From positions 213,899 to 277,898 of the forward strand of contig NZ_SLXQ01000007.1 of NCBI RefSeq assembly GCF_004340875.1: a stretch of 64,000 bases of DNA, written 5' to 3'. The notes under the pieces were generated by a model that saw only the letters and a list, made by a program, of their open reading frames with translations, had not been told where the DNA came from and did not search any database. This DNA comes from Tamaricihabitans halophyticus. Lineage in GTDB: Bacteria > Actinomycetota > Actinomycetes > Mycobacteriales > Pseudonocardiaceae. Below are positions 15,737 to 23,161 of this stretch, piece after piece (the stretch's first letter is position 1; each line of letters opens with the position of its first letter). A program made the translations under genes and the position numbers.

Positions 15737-18307
15737 GTGCAGCTCCCTTGGCGTGCGGCGGCGCGTGCGGCCTTCACCAGTCCCGTCACCATCATCGTGA
15801 CGGCGACGACCGCACTGCTGGTCGCCTTCGTCGCCGTCGCGGCGGTGCTGCATTCGGCGGCGGCCGGCAGTGCGGCGGTCGACTACCAGACCGAGAACCT
15901 CTGCGCCCAGGCCGTGCCTACGGGTGTGGACGGCCAGGACTTCTCGATCCAGGACGCCAACACGGTGATCGCCGACGCGCGAGCGCAGGGCGCCAAGCAC
16001 GGGTTCGACACCGCGATCGCGGCCAAGTACAGCTCCCCCGTCGTCGTCGACCACCAAGGCACGCCAGCAAAGATCAAATTCGCCTATCGGGACCGTGCTC
16101 AGGACAATCTGCGCGTCGTACGCGGCGGTGACCCGAACGGGATCTGGATCTCCGAAACCATGGCCGAGGACTTCGGAATGCGGCTCGGCGACCAACTCGG
16201 CGGAGCCCAACTTCCCCCGGTGACCGCGATATACGCCGACCTGAGCACGCCCACGTCGCAATGGTGGTGTAGCGAGTCCGCCTACGCCGTGCCGAACATG
16301 CTCGCCGGCGACGCCGAATACGCGCAGGTTGCCTGGCTACCGAGCTCGGACGACTACGACACCGCGATGAGCACCACGGACGACGCTGGGCTCACCACCC
16401 TCAGTGTCCGCTTCCCCAGTGATCAGATGCCACACACCACGGGCGAGGCACAAGCACAGAGCGAACGCAACGACGCGCTGATTACCACCCTGACGAACAC
16501 CATTGATTCCCGCGACCTGGAGACCACGCCAAGCCTGGACAATGCTTTCGAGCGGCCCACCGAGGTGGCCTCCGATGCGCAGACGACGGTGTTCACCTCC
16601 ATCCTCTCGCTCACCGTGATCAGCCTGCTTGTCGGGCTTGCCGGGGTCGCCACGGTCACTATCCAGTGGTGTCAACGCCGGCAGAGCGAACTGCGCCTGC
16701 TGTGGTCCAGAGGTGCCAGCCCTACCGCTCTTGGCTTGCGCGCGGTGCTGGAACTCGCGGCACCACTGGCAATCGGCACCGTCCTCGGTGCTGTCCTGGC
16801 GCGCGTGTTGCTGCCCTGGTACGCGCCCGCTCGTGCGGTGGACCTCTGGCCGCAGGTACTGGCCGGGCTTGCCGCGTTGGGCACGTTGCTGATCGCGATC
16901 GCCGTCGCGGGCACGACGACCCTGTTCTGGGTGCATCGCCGCTTCGCCCGCGTCCCCGCGAGACCGGGACGGCTACGCCGCGGATGGCGATACGTACCAT
17001 GGGAACTGCTCAGCGGCGGCCTCGCGGTCGCGGCATGGGCGCGGCTATCCGCTGGCTACGCCGCGGCCAGCGATGGACCGGTGCCGACCGTGGATCCCGC
17101 CGCGCTCGCCTTTCCCCTACTCGTCCTGCTCACCGTGGTGCTGCTGGTCGCGCGGATCGCGCAGCTCCTGCTCGGCCGGTCCCATTACGCTTCCTGGTGG
17201 CGGGTCCCTGCCGCGCAACTCGCGATGCGCCGGCTCGCCGCGAGTCGCGGACCGGCGATCGGTGTGCTGCTGGTCGGTGCGCTGGCCGTCGGGGCACTCG
17301 CAACCGGCAGTGGTATCGCCAACGCGCAGTCGAACGCGATGCTCGAGAAGTCCAATATGTTCATTGGCGCGAACAGTTCGGTACAGGTCACCGCGGACAC
17401 CGTGGTGGACGAAAACCCCATACCCAAGGAGGTTGCCGGCAGCAGCACGCTGGTCGGCGAGAAGGAAGACGGCGATGTGACCATCTTGGCCGTCGATCCG
17501 GAGGACTTTCCCAAGGGTGCCTGGCTCGAAGGTCGAACTCAGGAAGAGATGTCCGAAGTGCTCGCGCCGCTGCGCGCGCAGCGGCAATCGGCAAGCGACC
17601 CCATCCCCGCGATCAGGGTCGGCCAGGCACCCTCGGGGGCGATCGAGCTGCCGTCCCTACCCGGCGCGGAAACGGTAGCCGCCGTCGAATCGTTCACCAA
17701 GATCGGCACGAACCCCGGCTATGTCATCTCCTCGGACGTGTTGTCCCACCAGGAACGGTGGGACATGACCACCTGGTCGATCTGGTCGCAGGACAGCCTC
17801 GAACGGCTGTCCGGAGTGCTGAACGACGCTCAGGTCTACCACTTCGCCGTAAAGGACCGGGAAGCCGAGTTCAACGCGATGCCGTTCCTGGTGATCGAGT
17901 GGACGTTCGGCTTCGTCACCGCGCTCGGCCTGGTTCTCGCGGCGGTCGCGGCCGTGGCGCTACTGCTCGCGGTTGAAGTGCGCCGCCGGCAGAATGCGCT
18001 GTCCGGAACGTTCTTACTGCGCATGGGATTGCGCCAACGCGCGCTGTTCGGCAGTCATCTGCTCGAACTCGGTGCGCTCGCCACCGCGGCCGTGCTCACC
18101 GGCGTCGGAATCGGCGCGACCGGCGCGGTCCTTTCCGTCCCGCTGCTTGACCCCGCGCCATGGCTGAACCCGATACCCGATCTGCCAAACCTGACACCGC
18201 TCGTGCTAGCGAGCCTCGCGGGCGGTGGGCTCGTCGTACTACTCGCCGGGTGGGTCGCGGTGCGCGCGGTGCGTACCGCCAGCATCGGAGAGCTGATTCG
18301 TGGCTGA
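15737..18307 (+). CDS. FtsX-like ABC transporter permease
   Basis: An 856-residue membrane protein with two FtsX-like halves, as in MacB/LolC-type permeases. A first helix (about 18-40) is followed by a large extracytoplasmic domain (about 45-275). Further helices cluster at 285-310, 335-400 and 435-480, then a second outer domain, and three helices at the C-terminal end. Such systems use ATP to move lipids, peptides or lipoproteins out of the membrane rather than across it. No substrate is evident. The GTG at 15737 is preferred; TTG at 15716 would add seven residues. Two ATPase genes follow with small overlaps. Confidence 0.85.
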   Translation: MQLPWRAAARAAFTSPVTIIVTATTALLVAFVAVAAVLHSAAAGSAAVDYQTENLCAQAVPTGVDGQDFSIQDANTVIADARAQGAKHGFDTAIAAKYSSPVVVDHQGTPAKIKFAYRDRAQDNLRVVRGGDPNGIWISETMAEDFGMRLGDQLGGAQLPPVTAIYADLSTPTSQWWCSESAYAVPNMLAGDAEYAQVAWLPSSDDYDTAMSTTDDAGLTTLSVRFPSDQMPHTTGEAQAQSERNDALITTLTNTIDSRDLETTPSLDNAFERPTEVASDAQTTVFTSILSLTVISLLVGLAGVATVTIQWCQRRQSELRLLWSRGASPTALGLRAVLELAAPLAIGTVLGAVLARVLLPWYAPARAVDLWPQVLAGLAALGTLLIAIAVAGTTTLFWVHRRFARVPARPGRLRRGWRYVPWELLSGGLAVAAWARLSAGYAAASDGPVPTVDPAALAFPLLVLLTVVLLVARIAQLLLGRSHYASWWRVPAAQLAMRRLAASRGPAIGVLLVGALAVGALATGSGIANAQSNAMLEKSNMFIGANSSVQVTADTVVDENPIPKEVAGSSTLVGEKEDGDVTILAVDPEDFPKGAWLEGRTQEEMSEVLAPLRAQRQSASDPIPAIRVGQAPSGAIELPSLPGAETVAAVESFTKIGTNPGYVISSDVLSHQERWDMTTWSIWSQDSLERLSGVLNDAQVYHFAVKDREAEFNAMPFLVIEWTFGFVTALGLVLAAVAAVALLLAVEVRRRQNALSGTFLLRMGLRQRALFGSHLLELGALATAAVLTGVGIGATGAVLSVPLLDPAPWLNPIPDLPNLTPLVLASLAGGGLVVLLAGWVAVRAVRTASIGELIRG

Positions 18308-19010
18308 AACGGGGACGGTGATGGCGGCGAAGGAGGTACTCCGCGCGGACGCGGTGCACGTTGACTACCGCACTCCCGCGGGACCGGCAACAGCGGTCGC
18401 GGACGTGAGCTTCGGTGTCCCTGACTCGGGAGTCACCGTGCTCGCCGGGCGTTCCGGTTCAGGAAAATCAACGATGCTCCGTGTGCTCGGACTGCTGGAA
18501 TGGCCGAGCACCGGAACCGTGTGGTACGGCGATACGGACACCGGCTCCTTACGGGAACCACAACGACGCGAGTTGCGTCGTGCCGACCTCGCCGTGGTTT
18601 TCCAGAACCCGTCGGACAACCTACTCGAGTACCTTTCCGTCGGCGACAATCTGCGTGCGGCCGCGCAATCGGCCGGGCGGGACTGCGCCAGCGTCGAGCT
18701 GCTCGAACAACTCGGACTACCGGGTAGCCAGGACTGGCGAGTAACCGCGCTCTCCGGTGGGCAGCAGCAGCGACTCGCCTTTGGTTGCGCGTTGGCCCGC
18801 GGTAGTTCGGTGATCCTGGCCGACGAGCCGACCTCGCAACTGGACAACGCCTCAGCAGATCTGGTGCTGGATACCCTTCGGCAACTCGCCGACGGGGCGA
18901 TCCCGGTGCTGGTGGCCTCACACGACCCGCGGTTGATCGAACTCGGCGACCACCTTGCCCGCCTCGAGGACGGACGACTGGTCGATTTCACTTCGGCAGG
19001 TGCATCATGA
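18300..19010 (+). CDS. ABC transporter ATP-binding protein, LolD/MacB-like (first)
   Basis: A 236-residue nucleotide-binding subunit of the FtsX-type exporter. Visible motifs are Walker A GRSGSGKST, the signature LSGGQQQRLAF, Walker B VILADEPTS and the H-loop SHDPR. The GTG start at 18300 overlaps the permease gene by eight bases, so synthesis is coupled. All catalytic motifs look intact. Together with the next gene it probably forms a heterodimeric ATPase under the single large permease. Confidence 0.9.
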   Translation: MAETGTVMAAKEVLRADAVHVDYRTPAGPATAVADVSFGVPDSGVTVLAGRSGSGKSTMLRVLGLLEWPSTGTVWYGDTDTGSLREPQRRELRRADLAVVFQNPSDNLLEYLSVGDNLRAAAQSAGRDCASVELLEQLGLPGSQDWRVTALSGGQQQRLAFGCALARGSSVILADEPTSQLDNASADLVLDTLRQLADGAIPVLVASHDPRLIELGDHLARLEDGRLVDFTSAGAS

Positions 19011-19699
19011 ACCAACCCCGCCCAGTAGCCACCGCTTCAGTGTCCATTATGGATGTCATCCGGACATATCAGCACCCGAGCGGACCCGTGGACGTGCTGC
19101 GCGGCGTCCGGCTGAACATCGACTCGGGAGAACTGGTAACGCTCAGCGGACGATCGGGGTCGGGCAAGAGCGCGCTGCTCGCAATGCTGAGTGGCTTCGA
19201 CAGTCCGGACGCCGGCACGATCCATGTGGACGGGCAACCAATAGTCGAACCACCGCACTGGGCACGCTGCGCCGTGCTGCCACAGACCTTCGGCCTGGCG
19301 ACTGAGCTGACGGTGGCGGAAAACGTTGCGCTGCCACTGCGGCTCGGGGATTCGGCGCCCTCCCCCGCGGCGCTGAGCGCTCGAGTCAACGAGCTACTCG
19401 CCGAGCTCGGGATCGACACCCTCACCTCGCGTTACCCGCCGGAAATCTCCTTCGGACAACAACAGCGAGTCGCACTCGCGCGTGCGGTGGCCGCACGACC
19501 TCGGGTGCTGCTCGCCGACGAGCCGACCGCACACCTGGACAACGCCAGCATGCCGCCCGTGTTGCGGATGCTGCGCCAGTGCGCCGACGAGGGCGCCGCG
19601 GTACTGGTAGCCACGCACGACCAGCACGTGCACGAGATCGCCGACAGGCAAGTCCAGCTTCGCGACGGCGTCATCGTCACGCCCACCGAGGATCCGTAG
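19007..19699 (+). CDS. ABC transporter ATP-binding protein, LolD/MacB-like (second)
   Basis: A 230-residue second ATPase subunit, starting in an ATGA overlap with the first. Walker A is GRSGSGKSA, Walker B VLLADEPTA, H-loop THDQH. The signature motif is degenerate: ISFGQQQRVALA in place of LSGGQ. In heterodimeric ABC ATPases one of the two composite sites is often degenerate, so this subunit may contribute the weaker site. No substrate can be inferred. Confidence 0.88.
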   Translation: MNQPRPVATASVSIMDVIRTYQHPSGPVDVLRGVRLNIDSGELVTLSGRSGSGKSALLAMLSGFDSPDAGTIHVDGQPIVEPPHWARCAVLPQTFGLATELTVAENVALPLRLGDSAPSPAALSARVNELLAELGIDTLTSRYPPEISFGQQQRVALARAVAARPRVLLADEPTAHLDNASMPPVLRMLRQCADEGAAVLVATHDQHVHEIADRQVQLRDGVIVTPTEDP

Positions 19700-19702
19700 A
19701 CT
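19697..19702 (+). promoter_or_regulatory. Putative -10 hexamer of the SGNH hydrolase gene, leaderless type
   Basis: TAGACT overlaps the end of the second ATPase gene and lies seven bases before the GTG at 19710. The hydrolase could thus have its own leaderless transcript besides read-through from the ABC operon. Confidence 0.4.
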
Positions 19703-19709
19703 CGGCATC

Positions 19710-20780
19710 GTGCGGTCGAATTGGATACGCGGCGTGCTCGGTGCGGCAATCGTCGTGCTGCTCGTCGGCGTGGTGATCCTGGTGGTCGAGGTGTCCAGAC
19801 AGGATGAGCCACAACCCGGTCCGCCAGAAAACGCCGAACGCGTCGTCGTCGCACTTGGCGACAGCACCATGTCCGGCGAAGGAGCGGGTGATTACACCAA
19901 CCGCACCAACGGGAGGAACGGCAACTGGTGTCATCGATCGCCGAACGCATCGATCGAATCCGTAGACATCCCCGGTGTCGACCGTGCGATCAACCTGGCC
20001 TGTTCCGGCGCGCCGTCCGAACAGGTCGGTCTCGGCGAAACCAAGCAGTACACCGAAGAATCCCAAGCAGCACGGCTCGGCGAACTCGCGAAGAAGTACC
20101 GGGTAGTGGCTGTCGCCGTCGCGACCGGCGCTAATGACGAACCAAAGTTCTCCCACCTGGTGAACCAGTGCGTGCAGGCATGGGCGAACCAGCGCGGCGA
20201 TGGCTGTAGCAAGCAGATCCGGCAGGACTGGCAAGGCCGGATCGACGCTATGCAACCGAAGGTCGTTAGCGCACTGCAAGATGTCCAGCAGGTCATGTCT
20301 GATGCGAACTACGACGAAGACGACTACGACCTGGTGCTGCAATCCTATGCGGCACCGTTGAGCCCGGATATCCCGAACAGCCTGCAAGGGCTCGTCGGTT
20401 GCCCGTTTCGCACTGAGGATCTGCGCTGGGTTCGCGACGAAGCGATGCCCGCGCTCACCGCAGCGCTGCGCGAGGCCGCGGAGGAAACCGATACCCGCTT
20501 CCTTGACCTGTCGCGGTCCGCGCGTGGAAACGAGGCCTGTTCCGGTGGAGCCGACGACAGCACCGAGTGGTTCACCCGGCTGACCGTGCAATGGGAGGAC
20601 CTCAACGACGAGGAGCGCGTACAACACGTGCTGCAGGAGTCGTTCCACCCCAATGCGCGAGGCGCGGCACAGTTTGGTCGCTGCCTCAGCGATTTCTTGA
20701 ACAACACCGATGATCAGGCAGCGTGCCTGAAAGACCAGAAAGGACAGCTACGCGCGGTCGCGACCATTGGCGCCGACTGA
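19710..20780 (+). CDS. SGNH/GDSL-family hydrolase, membrane-anchored
   Basis: A 356-residue hydrolase with one N-terminal transmembrane helix (residues 6-28, IRGVLGAAIVVLLVGVVILVV) that would leave the catalytic domain outside the membrane. The SGNH blocks are visible: GDSTMSGEG (nucleophile Ser, block I), ACSGAPSEQ (block II), TGANDE (block III, Asn) and FHPNARG (block V, catalytic His). Several cysteines in the outer domain could pair. Such enzymes are esterases or lipases; the actual substrate is unknown. It follows the FtsX-type exporter by ten bases, so a functional link with the exported lipid or lipoprotein is possible but unproven. Confidence 0.82.
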   Translation: MRSNWIRGVLGAAIVVLLVGVVILVVEVSRQDEPQPGPPENAERVVVALGDSTMSGEGAGDYTNRTNGRNGNWCHRSPNASIESVDIPGVDRAINLACSGAPSEQVGLGETKQYTEESQAARLGELAKKYRVVAVAVATGANDEPKFSHLVNQCVQAWANQRGDGCSKQIRQDWQGRIDAMQPKVVSALQDVQQVMSDANYDEDDYDLVLQSYAAPLSPDIPNSLQGLVGCPFRTEDLRWVRDEAMPALTAALREAAEETDTRFLDLSRSARGNEACSGGADDSTEWFTRLTVQWEDLNDEERVQHVLQESFHPNARGAAQFGRCLSDFLNNTDDQAACLKDQKGQLRAVATIGAD

Positions 20781-20836
20781 ACGATACGTTCGACTCCCGG
20801 CGTCTTCGCGCGATCGTGGCGTGCGACGAACGAAAT

Positions 20837-21364
20837 ATGGCGATCGAGTTCCCACTCCTCAGCGAACGACTAGCGTTGCGACCATTCCGCGATGACGACG
20901 TCACCGCGATCCACCGGGTCTACGGTGACCCGGAAGTCATGCGCTATGTCGCCTACGGCAAGCCCACCTCGCCAGAAGAAACGGCGAGCATGGTGGCCGA
21001 TTACATTCGCCACCAAGAAGAGTACGGCTACAGCACGTGGGTTGTTCTCGACCGCGCGACCGGCGCGGTGATCGGCGATGCCGGCCTGGTAGCGCAGGAA
21101 GTAGGCGCGGAGGTCGGCTACACCCTGGCAACCGCGTACTGGGGCAAAGGCCTCGCCACCGAAGCGACCAGACTGTGCGTCGAGCTCGCCTTCGGACAGC
21201 TCGCGCTGCCCCAGCTCATCGCCTGTGTGGACCCCCTGAACCCCAATTCGGCACGGGTACTGCGGAAGCTCGGGTTCGAGCACGCTGGTCAGCAGGAAGC
21301 TTACGGCCGGCCCCACGACGAGTACCGGCTCACCGCGCAAAGCTGGGCTGCCGCAACAGCCTAA
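20837..21364 (+). CDS. GNAT N-acetyltransferase (RimJ/RimL-like)
   Basis: A 175-residue acetyl-CoA-dependent acetyltransferase. The start LLSERLALRPFRDDDV, the central GDAGLVAQEVGAEVGYTLATAYWGKGLATEAT (acetyl-CoA-binding loop) and CVDPLNPNSARVLRKLGFEHAG match the Acetyltransf_3 group that acetylates ribosomal proteins, amino groups or antibiotics. The substrate is unknown. The ATG at 20837 begins the conserved domain; a longer frame from 20723 overlaps the hydrolase gene. No Shine-Dalgarno sequence is visible. Confidence 0.85.
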   Translation: MAIEFPLLSERLALRPFRDDDVTAIHRVYGDPEVMRYVAYGKPTSPEETASMVADYIRHQEEYGYSTWVVLDRATGAVIGDAGLVAQEVGAEVGYTLATAYWGKGLATEATRLCVELAFGQLALPQLIACVDPLNPNSARVLRKLGFEHAGQQEAYGRPHDEYRLTAQSWAAATA

Positions 21365-21403
21365 GGCGCGAACACCCGTAGAACGGTTGAAAAGCTCGGC
21401 CCG

Positions 21404-22186
21404 CTAGCGAGTCCCGGACCGGCCACCGGTCCGGGACCGCACATACGATTCGATCCCCGTCAGTAAACAGTCCAGGCCGACCTGGAAAACACGCGGCAGA
21501 TCCCCAGCCGCACCGTACATCTGGCCGACCGCCGAACCGACCCGCGAGGCCAGTGGGAATCGGCCAACCATGGCCACCTCGTCCAGCACCGGTGCATGCC
21601 CGCGCCACCATTGCTCATCGCTCATACCGGTACGTCGTTCCGCCTCGCCAGCGTCGACAACCCGACGGGCCGAGCCCTCCACATAGCCGATCACCGCGCT
21701 GAGCACGGTGTCCATCTCCACGTCCGTGAGGCCAATACCGTCCAGTACCCGCAGCTCGTTGTCGTACTTCGCCGTCGCGTTCGGACCGAGTGCCGGACGA
21801 GTCGAACTCACCTGCAGCATCCACGGATGCCGCAGCAACAACGTCCAGTTGCGCCGTGCCACTTCCGCCAGACCAGCCAACCAACCATCCGCCAACGCGA
21901 CCGGGTCAGCCGATTCGCCATACGCGGTATCCACCATGACATCGACCAGTTCGGCCTTGCTCGGCACGTAGGTGTACAGCGACATCGTGCCCACGTCGAG
22001 GCGTTCGGCCACCTGGCGCATGGACAGCGCCCCGATCCCCGAGGCATCCGCGAGCTCGATACCCGCCGTGGCGATCTGCCGTAGCGTCAGCCGCGGCCGC
22101 GGTCCCCGCTTCGGCGGGTCGAACGTGCCCCACAGCAATTCGACGCTACGGCGCGGGTCGCCACTTCCGGTGTATTCCACAGCCAC
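21404..22186 (-). CDS. TetR-family transcriptional regulator
   Basis: A 260-residue regulator with an N-terminal helix-turn-helix (LTLRQIATAGIELADASGIGALSMRQVAERLDVGTMSLYTYVPSKAELVDVMVD) and a C-terminal ligand domain of the TetR_C type (tetracyclin repressor-like). About 27 basic, Pro-rich residues precede the DNA-binding domain. The start is uncertain: GTG at 22186 is used, with GTG 22180 close by. No target operator or divergent partner is clear; the next gene in either direction is not an obvious efflux pump. Confidence 0.85.
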   Translation of the reverse strand: MAVEYTGSGDPRRSVELLWGTFDPPKRGPRPRLTLRQIATAGIELADASGIGALSMRQVAERLDVGTMSLYTYVPSKAELVDVMVDTAYGESADPVALADGWLAGLAEVARRNWTLLLRHPWMLQVSSTRPALGPNATAKYDNELRVLDGIGLTDVEMDTVLSAVIGYVEGSARRVVDAGEAERRTGMSDEQWWRGHAPVLDEVAMVGRFPLASRVGSAVGQMYGAAGDLPRVFQVGLDCLLTGIESYVRSRTGGRSGTR

Positions 22187-22281
22187 GCGCCTATTCTGAC
22201 AGCAGAACACGTGCCGTGCCCGTTTGCGCGCGGCTAATCCTATGTGGACATCCAGTTCCGGGTATGCGCGAAACGTGCTGC

Positions 22282-22992
22282 TCAGCTGACCGGTGTGTGT
22301 TGCCGCACGGCACGGGGCAACAACACGTCGAGCACCCTGCCCGCCATAGCGCTTGGCGAGCCATCCACCGGCCGCAACACCACATCCGGCGCGGCGGGCG
22401 CCTCATAGCGGTCGTCGACTCCGGTGAAGTGCCGAAGGTCGCCGGCTCGCGCCTTCGCGTACATACCTTTGACATCGCGGGACTCACACACCGCGAGCGG
22501 CGTATCCACGAACACTTCGATAAACCGCAGCTCGTCCTGCTCGTGCATGTTGCGCACGGCATGTCGATCGGCCAGGTAGGGACTGATCAACGCGACGATC
22601 GAGACCAGGCCCGCGTCAGCGAACAACTTGGCCACCTCGCCAACGCGACGGATGTTCTCCGTCCGGTCCCGAGCGGTGAACCCCAGATCGGCGTTGAGTC
22701 CATGTCGTAAGTTATCGCCATCGAGCAGGTACGCGGGACGATGCACAGCCAGCAGCTGACGTTCGACCTCCGCGGCGACGCTGGACTTACCCGCCCCGGA
22801 CAATCCGGTCAACCACACGGTGGCGCCCGCCGTCGGCCGATCGCTGCGACGTATGGCCGTGGTCTGCCAGACCACCTCAGGGTTGTGCTCCGCGCTCAAC
22901 CTGACCTCCCGACTCGGTCCGGACGCGTCATCCGTCGATCCGGCCAGCTCGGAACTGGCCACCGATCGGCGCAGAATACCGTCTGGTCGCAA
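22282..22992 (-). CDS. cysC: Adenylyl-sulfate kinase
   Basis: Phosphorylates adenosine 5'-phosphosulfate to PAPS in sulfate activation. The 236-residue protein has a P-loop GLSGAGKSS, LLDGDNLRHGLN, FTARDRTENIRRVGEVA and VFVDTPLAVCESRDVKGMYAKARAG, all standard for CysC, plus the common NPEVVWQTTAIRRSDR lead-in. About 30 residues in front of that are unusual. The TTG at 22992 gives the listed start; GTG at 22962 is an alternative. No cysD, cysN or other sulfate gene is near, so it stands alone. It is divergent from the SNF2 helicase gene. Confidence 0.9.
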   Translation of the reverse strand: MRPDGILRRSVASSELAGSTDDASGPSREVRLSAEHNPEVVWQTTAIRRSDRPTAGATVWLTGLSGAGKSSVAAEVERQLLAVHRPAYLLDGDNLRHGLNADLGFTARDRTENIRRVGEVAKLFADAGLVSIVALISPYLADRHAVRNMHEQDELRFIEVFVDTPLAVCESRDVKGMYAKARAGDLRHFTGVDDRYEAPAAPDVVLRPVDGSPSAMAGRVLDVLLPRAVRQHTPVS

Positions 22993-23090
22993 CCAGTACG
23001 CTGCGGGGCCGGGCAGCCGCGGTCGGCAACTTTGGGCTTACCGCCAGCACGATGCCTCGGCACTGCGCCGAACTGGGTTTCCGGACGTTC

Positions 23091-23117
23091 GGGAATAGCC
23101 CGGCGTCACCCGTCGTT
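23091..23117 (+). promoter_or_regulatory. Sigma-R-like promoter in front of the SNF2 helicase gene
   Basis: GGGAAT (23091-23096), exactly 18 bases, then GTT (23115-23117) match GGAAT-N18-GTT, the same form as at rbpA. It lies about 45 bases before the helicase start and in the cysC divergent region. Confidence 0.6.
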
Positions 23118-23161
23118 GAGGGTGTTCCGGATTCAATCGACGTGTATCCAACCCCAGCGAG

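Noticed and set aside
15664..21364. Biosynthetic or secretion-system cluster around the FtsX-type exporter
   Set aside because: No synthase, tailoring, precursor-peptide or secretion-machine gene is near; only the exporter and one hydrolase can be supported.
21404..23161. Complete sulfate-assimilation locus around cysC
   Set aside because: No ATP sulfurylase, PAPS reductase or sulfite reductase gene is in the window.
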